From Symsagittifera roscoffensis (lineage: Eukaryota; Xenacoelomorpha; Acoela; Convolutidae): a stretch of 64,000 nucleotides of DNA. Both the position numbers and the translations under genes were made by a program. Of this stretch, positions 32,910 to 42,599 are shown one piece after another. Under the pieces are notes generated by a model that was given only the letters and a program-made list of their open reading frames with translations, was not told the DNA's origin and did not search any database. Each line of letters begins with the position of its first letter. The stretch's first letter is position 1. Location: the NCBI RefSeq assembly GCF_963678635.1, contig NC_087062.1, forward strand, positions 246,001-310,000, given 5' to 3'.

Positions 32910-34340
32910 CTATATCTTGCAAGACTTCACGTCTCTACTTCGGGGCGTTGTCGTTATCATCACTGATTCGACCTGCTTGTCTCCATCCAACCCTTCCAAC
33001 TCTTGCCTCCCCCACGCTCGAACCTTAAGGATATTTGTATTTTTAATTATTTTACTAGTTTTAATTCTACCCCACTTTATACTTTCAATTATTTTATCGT
33101 CAGTTTTTCGTTTCAGAGTAGAGCTGTCTTTACATTCATCATCTCTGGTCTTCTGTCGCGTCTCCCTCAACTTGACCATCTTGCTCAATAACTCCTTTCT
33201 CGCTTTCTCATCCAGCACGGCGGCCATCAACACCGGTTCCCCGAACTTGACCACCGTGTTCCACAATTCTTCCTTGAAGTCATCTAGTGCGGTCACACTC
33301 TTGGTCTCTTCCTTGAACTCACCCAGGAATTCCTGCCAAGCCTTCTCCTCCAGAGTCCGCAGAAACATGTTCTTGTTTCCTTCAAAGGTGTTCTTTTTGC
33401 TCCCTACTGTACTCAAGAGTATCATTCCCATGTTAGAAGTCTCACCAGTCAGAGGCAATTCCAAATTTTTCCGAGGGGAGGAGGTCAGAGGTGGCGTGGC
33501 AGTGTCTGCCCAATCGTCTCCGCTCAGATCTTTCAATAGTTCCTGGGCGGTGAAATCTTCCTCAGCTGGCTTCGGCTCAGGCGTATTCCCCACCTCAATT
33601 TCCTCTTCTGTCTCACTGAGAGTCTCATCCATGCTTTCTTCTTCTGACTCCCTCACCTGAGGCAAGATCAGCTTGTGCACTATACTCAATGTTGCTAGGT
33701 CTTCGTCTTCTGTCGGTGCTAACCTCACTCGCTCCGTGACCTCCTCGATCAGGCTTGCGTGGGGATGTGGGCACCAGGAGGGTCTTAGCAATTTCCACAC
33801 CACTCCCAAATTTGTAACCAACATGCCGTTCCCGTTACCCATTTTCAATTCCACTCTTTTACTTGAGCGCGGCACGCTTATCACCTCTGGTTTTTTCTCG
33901 AGAATCAAGCCCAAGCTCGGTCTCTCTCTTTCCACTGTGTCTATCTCTATTATCTTCTCCGTCCAAAACTTCAGTAGCTCCGCCACCTCGTGGTTCCTGT
34001 GGGCGCCTCCTGCTTCCGAGTCCAAGAAGGGGTTGTACGCTATCCCCACCACTCCAGACACGTACTGATATTCTCCCCTCTTGTTGGGTTTCGAGTACTC
34101 CCCTGACGATGCCAAGTTGCGGTGTACGTCATGTCCCTCCTCAAACCTTTTGTGATAAAACCTCCGTATCTCATTTAGCTTCCTGTGACTCTCTAGAGAC
34201 TGCCTGGAGCCATCCTCCTTTTCTATCCCAGTACTCTGGTACACGTTCAGGATGACTGCTGGGGTCCTCCTTTCCATTGTCTTACTTCCAATTGCTCTCT
34301 CTTGACACACTAGGAGGGTACTGTCGGTCATCACTGACAT
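32910..34340 (-). CDS. Chimeric 476-residue frame created by the tandem duplication
   Basis: The N-terminal half (to about residue 235) is part A: YVSGVVGIAYNPFL, LLRPSWCPHPHASLIEEV, VHKLILPQVRES. The C-terminal half is the acidic domain: EEESMDETLSETEEEIEV, AEEDFTAQELLKDLSGDDW, then helical EEKAWQEFLGEFKEET and ELLSKMVKLRETRQ. The fusion point falls at the duplication joint near 33,644-33,650. In the single-copy order the acidic domain comes before part A and the cysteine cluster follows part A, so this protein is an accident of duplication that happens to stay in frame. Whether it is made is unknown. Confidence 0.7.
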   Translation of the reverse strand: MSVMTDSTLLVCQERAIGSKTMERRTPAVILNVYQSTGIEKEDGSRQSLESHRKLNEIRRFYHKRFEEGHDVHRNLASSGEYSKPNKRGEYQYVSGVVGIAYNPFLDSEAGGAHRNHEVAELLKFWTEKIIEIDTVERERPSLGLILEKKPEVISVPRSSKRVELKMGNGNGMLVTNLGVVWKLLRPSWCPHPHASLIEEVTERVRLAPTEDEDLATLSIVHKLILPQVRESEEESMDETLSETEEEIEVGNTPEPKPAEEDFTAQELLKDLSGDDWADTATPPLTSSPRKNLELPLTGETSNMGMILLSTVGSKKNTFEGNKNMFLRTLEEKAWQEFLGEFKEETKSVTALDDFKEELWNTVVKFGEPVLMAAVLDEKARKELLSKMVKLRETRQKTRDDECKDSSTLKRKTDDKIIESIKWGRIKTSKIIKNTNILKVRAWGRQELEGLDGDKQVESVMITTTPRSRDVKSCKI

Positions 34341-35855
34341 TATCTACCTCAAGAAACAAGTAGCATCTTTCCTCCTTGCCAGACTTGAACCTGAATTGTC
34401 CCTGGCAACGTGTTGCATCAGCATCTGATAAACTTCCAGATTTTTGCCACCCAGTTTCAACTTGTCATGCGAGATCAACGTCTCCAGTTCTACTCCCACC
34501 AGGCTCCACTCGAACATCAGCTTTCCGCTGTTCTAACGAAGTGATTCGCCATCAATGGCAACGCCAATGAGGGTGTCCTCATCGCTTCCTCAAAATGATC
34601 CCGTAACAAGTACTGCCAAGTTCGTTTCAGCTGGCTACCCAATTCTAACTTGTTAATCTCAGCCTTCTGCTGGGTAGCCCAATTGCGTCGCTCGCGCGAC
34701 ACTCCACTATCAAGTTTCTTTAGGCAGTCTTCCAGCTCCTTCAACGTCTCCAGAGCCACCCACCACGGCCAGGAGGTGTTCCTCGTTTTGTTCTTCTTAA
34801 GAGGATCACTAGTTACCTGTTTTCCGGTCGCCTAGTGTTCACTTGAGATCCATTCCTTGCCGTCATCCACTTCCCACGTCTGTCCGCTCGTCGAACCCCT
34901 CTTCGTATTCGTCCTCTGGGGTCTGAAGTCTTCTTCTGTTGTCAAACTGGTGGAAACCTCGATCTCTTTTTCTACCTCGAGCAATTTCCTTGGTTCGGAG
35001 CTACTCTTGTAGGCTGCTGTCTTCCACCGAGCCAGAACCATGGGAGCCGTCTCCCTCGGGCTTTTCTCTGAGACCGCGTCCGCCGAAGGACTACCCAACC
35101 CCTCTGTTTCTCTCTATATCTTGCAAGACTTCACGTCTCTACTTCGGGGCGTTGCCGTTATCATCACTGATTCGACCTCGTTGTCTCCATCCAACCCTTC
35201 CAACTCTTGCCTCCCCCACGCTCGAACCTTGAGGATATTTGTACTTTTAATTATTTTACTAGTTTTAATTATACCCCAATTTATACTTTCAATTATTTTA
35301 TCAAGAGTTTTTCGTTTCAGAGTAGAGCTGTCTTTACATTCATCATCTCTGGACTTCTGTCGCGTCTCCCTCAACTTGACCATCTTGCTCAATAACTCCT
35401 TTCTCGCTTTCTCATCCAGCACGGCGGCCATCAACACCGGTTCCCCGAACTTGACCACCGTGTTCCACAGTTCTTCCTTGAAGTCATCTAGTGCGGTCAC
35501 TTTCTTGGTCTCTTCCTTGAACTCACCCAGGAATTCCTGCCAAGCCTTCTCCTCCAGAGTCCGCAGAAACATGGTCTTGTTTCCTTCAAAGGTGTTTTTT
35601 TTTGCTCCCTACTGTACTCAAGAGTATCATTCCCATGTTAGAAGTCTCACCAGTCAGAGGCAATTCCAAATTTTTCCGAGGGGAGGAGGTCAGAGGTGGC
35701 GTGGCAGTGTCTGCCCAATCGTCTCCGCTCAGATCTTTCAGTAGTTCCTGGGCGGTGAAATCTTCCTCAGCTGGCTTCGGCTCAGGCGTATTACTCACCT
35801 CAATTTCTTCTCCTGTCTCACTCAGAATCTCATCCATGCTTTCTTCTTCTGACTC
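33644..35855. repeat. Tandem duplication, copy 2 (2.2 kb)
   Basis: This is the upstream copy on the minus strand. Compared with copy 1 it has one extra T in a T run near 35,590 (nine T against TTCTTTTT), which breaks the acidic domain frame in this copy only. Confidence 0.9.
34340..34759 (-). CDS. Accessory protein of element A, coiled-coil segment (duplicate copy 2)
   Basis: Frame 34,517-34,759 is the near-identical partner of 32,313-32,555 (KELEDCLKKLDSGVSRERRN). It is separated by a stop from the continuing frame that enters the 476-residue chimeric reading at 34,340. A charged amphipathic helix is likely. Confidence 0.5.
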
Positions 35856-36029
35856 GGCTCTCCTCCTCTCAAGTATCTTACTAAACCGGTCTTCTACGGC
35901 GCCGCTTCTCTTGTCTCCAGGGGTGCCTACCGATAGGGGTGATGGTGTCGCTGGGTCTGACTTTTTGTATTCCGTCAGAGCCACATATAACGAGCCTGCC
36001 GCATCCAGCTCCTTCCCTTCCTGTCTCAT
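34832..36029 (-). pseudogene. Acidic (phosphoprotein-like) domain of accessory region (original copy)
   Basis: Frame 35,586-36,029 (147 residues) starts MRQEGKELDAAG and is Ser/Glu/Asp/Pro-rich (RRRAESEEESMDEILSETGE; DWADTATPPLTSSPRKN). A one-base insertion in the T run at about 35,590 moves the reading to 35,114-35,572, a helical charged segment. Then stops and a small frame at 34,832-35,098 follow. Disordered acidic proteins of this look are common in viruses and retroelements as assembly or polymerase cofactors; that is analogy only. The intact equivalent is inside 32,910-33,660. Confidence 0.55.
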
Positions 36030-36041
36030 CTCTACCTGTTC

Positions 36042-36815
36042 TTACCCGTAAGGCGCCCGGTACTTTCTTGTGGCAAACTTCATCTCGTCCATAATCGCGA
36101 TGTGCCCTTCTTCTACGATCATCCTGCCATCATCCCACACCGGTAACATGTTTTCCAAGCTCGCCCGATTGAGCGTTCTCAAGACCTCTCGCACCTCGAA
36201 TTTTGGAGGCATTGAGCCTCTCATCTTCTTCGCTTGAGTCGGCCATGAGTTTTTTTTATACCACAAGTGTGGAAATAGACCGCTGCTGTATACCCGATGA
36301 ACAGGGGGTCCCAGCCATCGGTGAGCTCCCTTTGCTGCCTCTCTACCGCAGCTCTAGCGAACAGGGATGGAACCACCAGGGAGTTATTCCTTCCCAGGGT
36401 CATTCTCCTGACAGTTGGAAACTCAGGAATGGTTGCGGGCAAGATTTCCCTCTCTAGCGTCGCCTCCAGCTCCCTTTTTTACCAATTCGAAGCTGTTCTT
36501 CCATACGGGGATTCTCAGGATCTCTTGTCCGTTCGCTGTTAAGGGATTCAGGTTCCAGAAATTCGGATAAGTCTCAATGGGGATTTCACGTTTCCCCCCC
36601 CCCCCCCATCCTGCATTGCAGTTGCCCCGGAAGTTATCTCGGGATCTTTCGCTCGGGATCTTTCTCGGGATCAACTCGGGATCTTTCACTTTCCCAAAGA
36701 GCACTGTGTTACTCATTTGTGCCCTCAGTACCTCTTGTCGACACCAGTTGAGCGCCGTCCCATCCAACACACTTATGAAGCTCACATGCACCACCGAGTT
36801 GCGGTAAGCAGCCAC
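36042..36815 (-). pseudogene. Upstream accessory frames of element A, broken
   Basis: Three overlapping frames (36,423-36,815; 36,221-36,442; 36,042-36,266) with phrases FISVLDGTALNWCRQEVLRA, REIPIETYPNFWNLNPL, VVPSLFARAAVERQQREL and PKFEVREVLRTLNRASLENM. A C run at 36,594-36,607 (poly-Gly on the minus strand) lies at one frame change. The segment lies between the integrase junction and the acidic domain. I do not recognise it, and it does not obviously match the 26,415-26,912 frame of element B. Confidence 0.45.
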
Positions 36816-36829
36816 TAGAGGGTCCGGAA

Positions 36830-37524
36830 ATGCTTATGTGACCGCTGGTCTGTAAATGCAAGTTACGACCTCCTCCAGTCCCCTGATTATTCCCTCTGGG
36901 TCAGATCTCATCGCCAGTCATAGGTCCGTCAGTAGAGGTATGCCACCATTCACCTCCCTCCACTCATCTCTCGTCTTCGGGTTCTTCTCCTCGTCGGTCA
37001 TGTGCCGATTTTGCATCAAGAGATACTCCACCAGCAGCGTCTTCAGTCCTGTAGCGCATTCATTTGTACAAGTGGGTGTCTATGCTTGTGTGGGTCTTTC
37101 CCATCGACAGGGGCTCCCCATATTTCATCAACCGATGAAATGACACCAGTTCAACATGGGTCAGGAGCACCAGTGCCAGATACCCATCAATCCGTAGTGT
37201 CTCTACACCCCGACTGAACATAAACGCTGGACCCATGTTAAACAGATGATACCTTGGGTAAACTAAGTACAGGGCCAGCAAAAAGCTTATGGGCATGCTC
37301 AATAGTTCTTGCACAGAGGCCCCGAAAATGGTCTCTTTCGCACTAAACACTCCAGCCATGTATTCCTTTTCCCAACAAGGACTCAAGAATTTCAGGATCT
37401 CGTGATCCTTTCTCGTCCTTTGCTCGCCTTTTGCGTGCTCCCTCCAGAATCCTCCGTTGGTGACCTCGTTTGCTGCCGTGACGAACCTGGCCACCGTCAT
37501 ATCCTTACTCTCAGCTACCTCCAA
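36830..37524 (-). pseudogene. First accessory segment after the truncated integrase in element A
   Basis: Frame 37,060-37,524 (154 residues) has VARFVTAANEVTNGGFWREH, LKFLSPCWEKEYMAGVFSAK and two hydrophobic stretches, SMPISFLLALYLVYP and GYLALVLLTHVELV, that could be membrane-associated or buried helices. It continues in other frames to 36,830 with two stops (WREVNGGIPLLTDL, GIIRGLEEVVTCIYRP). It begins exactly where integrase homology ends, so its true N-terminus has been lost or lies in deleted DNA. Function is unknown. Confidence 0.45.
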
Positions 37525-38666
37525 GTCAAGTCCCTCACAAAGGCTTTGCCGTTGTCAGACTGAAAAGTCATTGGACAACCATACCGTGATATCCAATGTG
37601 TTATCAGGTGGTCACAAGTCTCCTCTGCCCAGGCTGTCTGACACGGCACCGCTTCTGCCAGCTTTGTGAAGTGATCTGTTATGACTAGTATCTGGTTATA
37701 TCCCGACTCTGTCATACAGATCTTTTGGTGGTCTATTTGCACGACTTCGTTGAATTCCGAGCTCTCAACGGACTTTAGTGGGAACTTCATCTTCCTAGGG
37801 TCTTTCACTTGCAGGCACGCCAGGCATGCAGTTACCCATCTCTCGCAAGCTTTCCTCAATCCTGGCCGATCAAACCTGTGAAGTATTCTCTGTTGCACCT
37901 TGTCTATCCCCTGGTGCCCCATTTGATCGTGCGATCTGATTAACACTTCGGTTTGATACAACTGTGGCAATATGATGAGGTTATGCTTGTGTAATATCTT
38001 CTCCTCATCCTTTCTCTTGCTCGCTACCACCCCATCAGCTGTGTGATAGAGTAAATCTTTTCTTTCTTTGTAGAACTGGCTCAAGATCTTGTAGCTATCT
38101 TCTTCCAGGTCCCCTTTCTCTTTGGACCCCCTCCAGATCCATTTCGAGAGGCTACTTGTCATCTTGCCATTCTTTTGGGCCCTTATCAGATCCGACAGCC
38201 TATATCTCGCCTTGACATGTTCTTTCAATGCCGTTATCTGACCATTCATTTCCCCTGGGTTGTGGAGGTCATCCTTCAGCTTCACGCATACTAGCCTCCT
38301 CATGATCTTCCTATCATCTTCTGGCACCAGGTTTGTTCTGACATTTGGGTTGCACAATAGTTCCCTGAACGGTTTCCTCGATACCGCAATTTTCTCAAGT
38401 TCTTCACCTCCTCGCACTTCCTGCTGATCCAAGTTGTACGTTCCTGAGGAGGGATCCTCCTGCAGCTCCCTGTCGCGGTGTCTCATCTTCTCTTCCGCCA
38501 GTATCATGCACAGACTATCTTGGTCGTCGCTGCTGCCCTCCGAATCTTCATCCCATTCTTCACACTTCCCGGACAGTTTTTCTTCTCCAGCATCTCCTTC
38601 CTCTGTGGGCCACTCCCCGGACTCTTGACCTAGTCCAAGGTGTTCAGCTTCCTCTTTGAACGTCAT
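37515..38666 (-). pseudogene. Element A: RNase H-integrase linker and integrase, core truncated
   Basis: 383 residues. The first ~150 form an acidic linker (ESGEWPTEEGDAGEEKLSGK; SEGSSDDQDSL). Then come YKILSQFYKERKDLLY, the zinc-binding domain LIRSHDQMGHQGIDKVQQ with CLACLQVKD, and the catalytic core: NEVVQIDHQKI (first Asp), ILVITDHFTKLAEAVPC and TFQSDNGKAFV (second Asp). Homology stops six residues later; the third catalytic residue (Glu) and the C-terminal domain are gone and accessory sequence follows. The enzyme could not integrate by itself. Confidence 0.85.
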
Positions 38667-39295
38667 TTTCTTTTCCTAACCCGAGTCCGCTCAAGTATGT
38701 CATCAGGGATTTTGTCAACCAGTGACTGCACGACTTCTTTCCCATCAGGATTACTCTCTACTAAGATGTTTTCGCAGCCAACTGTCTCACTTCTTCGCAG
38801 TATCGTGACTTCCGGTTCCTCCTTTCCCTTTCCTTCGATCACGGGTTTCTCATCTGCCAGTTTCTCGAATAATCTCATCAAGTCCTCATCTATCTGTGCA
38901 TCCCCCGTTTCTACCTGGTTGAGATCATAGCCTTTTGTCTTGAGCGTCTCCCTCAAACTTTTTGACTTGAGCATTATCAATATCGGCATCCCTCGGGTCT
39001 TCTTCAAGATTGTTTTCTCTGGAGGCTCTTTTGGTAATTCGGGGTGATCTTCTATCGATTTGCCTGACTTTTCGAGCCATCTTGTGAGTGGAAGACTGTC
39101 ATACGTTTCCTTATCCATGAAGGAGAAGCCCTTTTTTTCCGGCTTATTCGCCTCCCTCTGTTCCTGTCTCTCGTATAACTCCGTCTTCTTACTCAAACTA
39201 TCGGCATTTTGATGTTTGTCTCTTGTTCTGTGCTCAATTATCATCTTGTACCCGTCCAGGCGAACTATCCACCTCCCAATGTAGCTCTGGTCCAT
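38663..39295 (-). CDS. Element A: end of RNase H and long linker
   Basis: 210 residues: DQSYIGRWIVRLDGYKMIIE and HRTRDKHQNADSLSK close the RNase H domain (the HxNADxLS signature). A linker of about 150 residues follows with KKGFSFMDKETYDSLPLTRW, LMRLFEKLADEKP and EVTILRRSETVG. The same linker is present in element B at 49,548-50,210, with DPEWAAAMASL in the middle. It overlaps the next frame by four bases, in an ATGA-like arrangement. This is longer than the usual spacer between RNase H and integrase in gypsy elements. Confidence 0.75.
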   Translation of the reverse strand: MDQSYIGRWIVRLDGYKMIIEHRTRDKHQNADSLSKKTELYERQEQREANKPEKKGFSFMDKETYDSLPLTRWLEKSGKSIEDHPELPKEPPEKTILKKTRGMPILIMLKSKSLRETLKTKGYDLNQVETGDAQIDEDLMRLFEKLADEKPVIEGKGKEEPEVTILRRSETVGCENILVESNPDGKEVVQSLVDKIPDDILERTRVRKRK

Positions 39296-39299
39296 TGAG

Positions 39300-40305
39300 T
39301 ACGTCTTCAGCCAGCTGAGTGCCCTGATGTCAACTCGCAGCTTGAATGGCTCACTGCCTATGTATGCTCTCTATTTCTCGACAAAGGTAACCACCGCGAC
39401 CATCTCTGCTTTCGGCGCCCCCTATTTCCTTTCCGTATCACTCAAGACTTTGCTCCCGTAAGCTATTGGTCTTAAGACTGTCTTCCCGTTCCATTCCTGT
39501 TCCTGATGGAGAATTCCAGAAATAGCGACTACCGACGCATCCGTATCCAGCACGTACAACCCTTTCTCCGTTGGCATCCCTAACACCGGTGCCTCGCACA
39601 ACTCTTTCTTTATTCTCTGGAATGATTCTTCAGCTGCGTTGTTCCACGTGAACTTCTTGCCTTTGTGTCTCATTAATTGTTGCATCGGGTATACCTTGTC
39701 CGCGTAGTCCTTGATGAACTCCCTGTAATAGTTCGCAAAACCCAGGAAGCTCATCAACTGGTGCCCCGTTTTTGGCGATTTCCAAGTTATAACTGCTTCT
39801 ACTGCATCTGGATCTGGTCTGATGCCGTGCCTGTCCACCATCGTTCCCAAGTATTTTATCGAATCCTTGAGTATCTCGCACTTTGATGGTTTGCACTTTA
39901 GCACCGACCTCTTCATGCATGCAAACATCTCGTCCAGTCGCTCGATGTGATCTTCCAGTGTAGGCGTCGCTATTACCACGTCATCCACGTGGCTATTACC
40001 AGATTGCCATACTTCTTTGTCACACCTATCAATGCATGTGCCATCAACCGTTGAAATGTAGCCGTGGCCTTGCAAAGACCAAACGGCATCCGTTTCCATT
40101 GAAACAGCAACAACTCGCAGGCGAACCCTGTTTTGTCCCTGTCCTGCTTCCTCAACGGGACCTGCCAAAATGCCGAACCTAAATCAAGAGTCGTAAAAAA
40201 TTTTGCATCACCTAACTTCGAGAGGCTCTCATCAATCCTAGGTATGGGATAGGCATCCTTCACCGAGACGGAGTTCAGATATCGAAAGTCACAACCAAAC
40301 TTCAA
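39300..40305 (-). pseudogene. Element A: reverse transcriptase and RNase H, frameshift at the catalytic motif
   Basis: Frame 39,973-40,305 has FGCDFRYLNSVSVKDAYPIP, TTLDLGSAFWQVPL (motif A) and KRMPFGLCKATATFQRLM (motif B). It then runs into a stop because one base is missing just before the codons for the catalytic tetrad. Frame 39,422-40,168 resumes with HVDDVVIATPTLEDHIERL, CEILKDSIKYLGTMVDRHG, FLGFANYYREFIKDYADK and LDTDASVVAISGILHQEQEW (RNase H). Two further stops lie at 39,300-39,425. Compared with element B (CYVDDVVIATP) the lesion is a single base. Confidence 0.85.
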
Positions 40306-40360
40306 TTGGTCGCCTTTTTTTGGCCATCACTACTCCACACGCCCACGGTGATTTGGATGG

Positions 40361-40816
40361 TTATATCATATCATATTCTAGAAGTGTCTCTATCTCTTTC
40401 CTACACGCATCCGATTTGTGTGGAGTCATGCGCCACGCCCCCTCCTTGTGCGGTACCATAGACTCCTCAAGCTCTATTTCATGTTCAACAAAATTACAAC
40501 ATCCAATGTCTGCCTTATGTCTCGAAAAAACTTCCTCGTATCGCTCTAGTACGTCCTTGATGGCCTCGAGCTGTTCATCCGTTACCTTAGCCTTTAGCTC
40601 TATTTCAGGTAAAACTGGTTTGTCCATTTCCATTTCCTCTAGTCTTGGTCTTTCTGGGAAATTTGAACAACTCGATAGTTCATCATCTGTCTCTGAATTA
40701 AGTGACTTCACAAGACCTGATGAACCTTTTATTTTATTCAATCGTCTCAAGATACAAATCTTGTCCCTGTGATTGGTACATTCAAGTACTTCATTCTCTG
40801 TTACATTTTCAGTCAT
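40361..40816 (-). CDS. Element A: protease-RT linker, start of RT
   Basis: 151 residues ending DACRKEIETLLEYDMI, the start of the RT fingers. It includes VFSRHKADIGCCNFVEHEIE, the typical entry sequence of gypsy RT (siskhkaDiG.. like). The first part (LRRLNKIKGSSGL, DDELSSCSNFPERPRLEE) is a spacer after the protease. It is in frame with neither the protease frame nor the RT frame directly, so small shifts lie on both sides. Confidence 0.7.
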   Translation of the reverse strand: MTENVTENEVLECTNHRDKICILRRLNKIKGSSGLVKSLNSETDDELSSCSNFPERPRLEEMEMDKPVLPEIELKAKVTDEQLEAIKDVLERYEEVFSRHKADIGCCNFVEHEIELEESMVPHKEGAWRMTPHKSDACRKEIETLLEYDMI

Positions 40817-40864
40817 TTCATATCAAGTTCTCACGGGTAAGGCATATCACAACTTCATTCTCCT

Positions 40865-41839
40865 CTAGACTGTTATGGGTATGTCAAGAGCATTCAACAA
40901 GACATTGACGCAGAGACCGCTCTTGGTTATCGAGAAGGATCTTCCTAAAACAGCAGCACTTTGATTGTTCGGATTTGGAACTATGCATACTTGCTTGCTA
41001 TCACTTAATTCATAATAATTTTTCATCCGTAAGCCTACAACTGCCGCTTCGTTCGCCTTCAGTCTTACCCTTCTCTTCAAGAACACCGGCGCTTTATTTT
41101 CATTTGCCATTATCAGATTTACCGGTGTAATTACGTACTTCCTATCCGGGTTTCGAATCCTGAACATGGCATTGTTCAGCTCAATCGTTATGTCGAAGTT
41201 CCTGATGAAGTCTCTGCCTAAAATGAACTGGTCAGACTCGTCTGGGTTCTCCAACACAAGAAAGCTCATCCACAGGTTGCGTTCCCCAAGATTTAGGGCT
41301 ATTATTGGTGTTCTGCCTAGTACCCTCAGCGCCCCTTTGTTCGCAGCTGATAGCCGTGTTCTTGAGTCTATCCAGTCATCTTTGTCGAAACCCATTCGCT
41401 CCCAAGTCTCGATTGGTATAACACTCAAGACTGCCCCCGTATCAAGCAACCCGCGCAATTGAGTCTTTTTGCCATTTATGTCAAGCACATGTGCTGATAC
41501 GTCTGCCTCCGTCCCGATATGCATTGTATCCTCTTCTAACATTGCGCAGTGTCCAATCAATCTTACTTTCAATTCTTCTTTACCCACGTAGATCTGTCCG
41601 ACTAGATCTTCATCACATGTTTTCATGGTTTTCGTATAGATGTTTATCCCATCTATATTTAGCATCACCTCATGTGGACCATAAGCTTCTGTATATTTGT
41701 TCTCAGCACGGACTGACTTGCTGCCACCTCTTAAGAGTAGCGCCCTCAAGGCTCTAGAAGTCGTCTGTGGACTTATCGCACTGAAGTAATCTGCGTACAC
41801 ATCAAAGTGCATTATTGTCTGGTCGCTGGGTTCGCTCAA
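40865..41839 (-). CDS. Element A: aspartic protease region
   Basis: 324 residues, uninterrupted. The catalytic motif LRGLLDTGAVLSVIP is intact (Asp-Thr-Gly-Ala) and the second conserved block QFILGRDFIRNFDITIE is present. The N-terminal 130 residues (YVGKEELKVRLIGHCAMLEE; EADVSAHVLDINGKKT) complete the fold; the C-terminal 100 residues form a spacer (LKRRVRLKANEAAVVGL). It would act as a dimer cutting gag-pol. It is the best-preserved catalytic domain in element A; element B has a stop within the same DTG motif. Confidence 0.85.
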   Translation of the reverse strand: MSEPSDQTIMHFDVYADYFSAISPQTTSRALRALLLRGGSKSVRAENKYTEAYGPHEVMLNIDGINIYTKTMKTCDEDLVGQIYVGKEELKVRLIGHCAMLEEDTMHIGTEADVSAHVLDINGKKTQLRGLLDTGAVLSVIPIETWERMGFDKDDWIDSRTRLSAANKGALRVLGRTPIIALNLGERNLWMSFLVLENPDESDQFILGRDFIRNFDITIELNNAMFRIRNPDRKYVITPVNLIMANENKAPVFLKRRVRLKANEAAVVGLRMKNYYELSDSKQVCIVPNPNNQSAAVLGRSFSITKSGLCVNVLLNALDIPITV

Positions 41840-41847
41840 GTTCCTCG

Positions 41848-42491
41848 TTACTTCATGGTCCCACAGTGATTATTGACATTATCCTGGCTCCGATCTTTGT
41901 TATGCCGAATGGCTTTCCCAACACTATTTATTTTCAGCGTGTTGCAATTTCCACTCTCTATCGATCCCGCTACGACTTCTGGCACTGGCACCGACCAACC
42001 TAACATCTCGTTTAACTTCTGCTTTTCGATCTCCTGTTTCAATCGTTGCTCTATTTCCTTCGTCGCTAGGTCCTGTTTCACTTTGTTAATAGCCTCTGCC
42101 GCCGCTTTCTCATAATTTAGCCCTTGGGCATTCCTGGCCGTGGCCTCTATTGCACTGTTTACTTGCGTTACAGCTTTCACCGTCTTCGTTGGCAGTTCCG
42201 CACTCGGTGCTTCCGAATTATTGTTTCAAATTCAGTTTGTCTGTTTATCTGGTTCTGCACTGCCATTAAAGCCAACTTATGCTTGGGGTGACTCTGGTTC
42301 TTGACTGCCTCCCAAAACAAAGGACAGTCCATCCTGAAGTGCCCCTCTTGATTGCAGAAGAAACATCTGGCACCTATCTGAATGATCAAGCCCCTATAGA
42401 ACTCGTGTTCTTCCGTCTGGCTCATATCTTCTTCATCGGGTGCATATCCCAGACTCTTGAAGCCCTGCTTGTATGTTGTGCAATCCGCCAC
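41848..42491 (-). pseudogene. Element A: gag zinc knuckle and helical spacer
   Basis: Frame 42,177-42,491 holds an intact CCHC knuckle RCFFCNQEGHFRMDCPLFW, preceded by a degenerate first one (WANCGSADHHVADC in another frame, first Cys changed to Trp). Frame 41,848-42,180 is a helical Lys/Glu-rich spacer (KQDLATKEIEQRLKQEIEKQ). Knuckles bind the packaged RNA. The frame change between the two parts is near 42,180. Confidence 0.75.
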
Positions 42492-42599
42492 GTGATGATC
42501 AGCTGACCCGCAGTTCGCCCATGATCTACGTTTTCCATGTCATCTCTAGGCTTGTACCATGACGACTTTTGTGGTTGACTCCCCCCTTGCATGTTCCTC

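Larger units (their letters stand above)
31448..33650. repeat. Tandem duplication, copy 1 (2.2 kb)
   Basis: It aligns with 33,644-35,855 throughout with scattered substitutions. All three boundaries carry the 7-base phrase ctgactc (31,448; 33,644; 35,849), a microhomology signature. It duplicates the acidic domain, the coiled-coil segment and part A of the accessory gene. Confidence 0.9.

Noticed and set aside
32836-33660. Plus-strand 274-codon frame, and similar ones at 35,040-35,744 and 30,731-31,312
   Set aside because: They are antisense to conserved minus-strand accessory coding sequence, Ser/Leu-rich as expected of a complement, and have no domain.
28840-37524. Accessory region as a classical env gene
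   Set aside because: No signal peptide, no fusion peptide or furin-like site and no convincing C-terminal membrane anchor; hydrophobic stretches at 37.1-37.3 kb alone are not enough.
34832-37524. Accessory region as an endogenous negative-strand RNA virus (nucleoprotein followed by acidic phosphoprotein-like domain)
   Set aside because: The order is suggestive, but I recognise no nucleoprotein or polymerase motif, and the region sits between pol and LTR in more than one element, which favours an element-encoded gene. Kept only as an alternative for a profile search.
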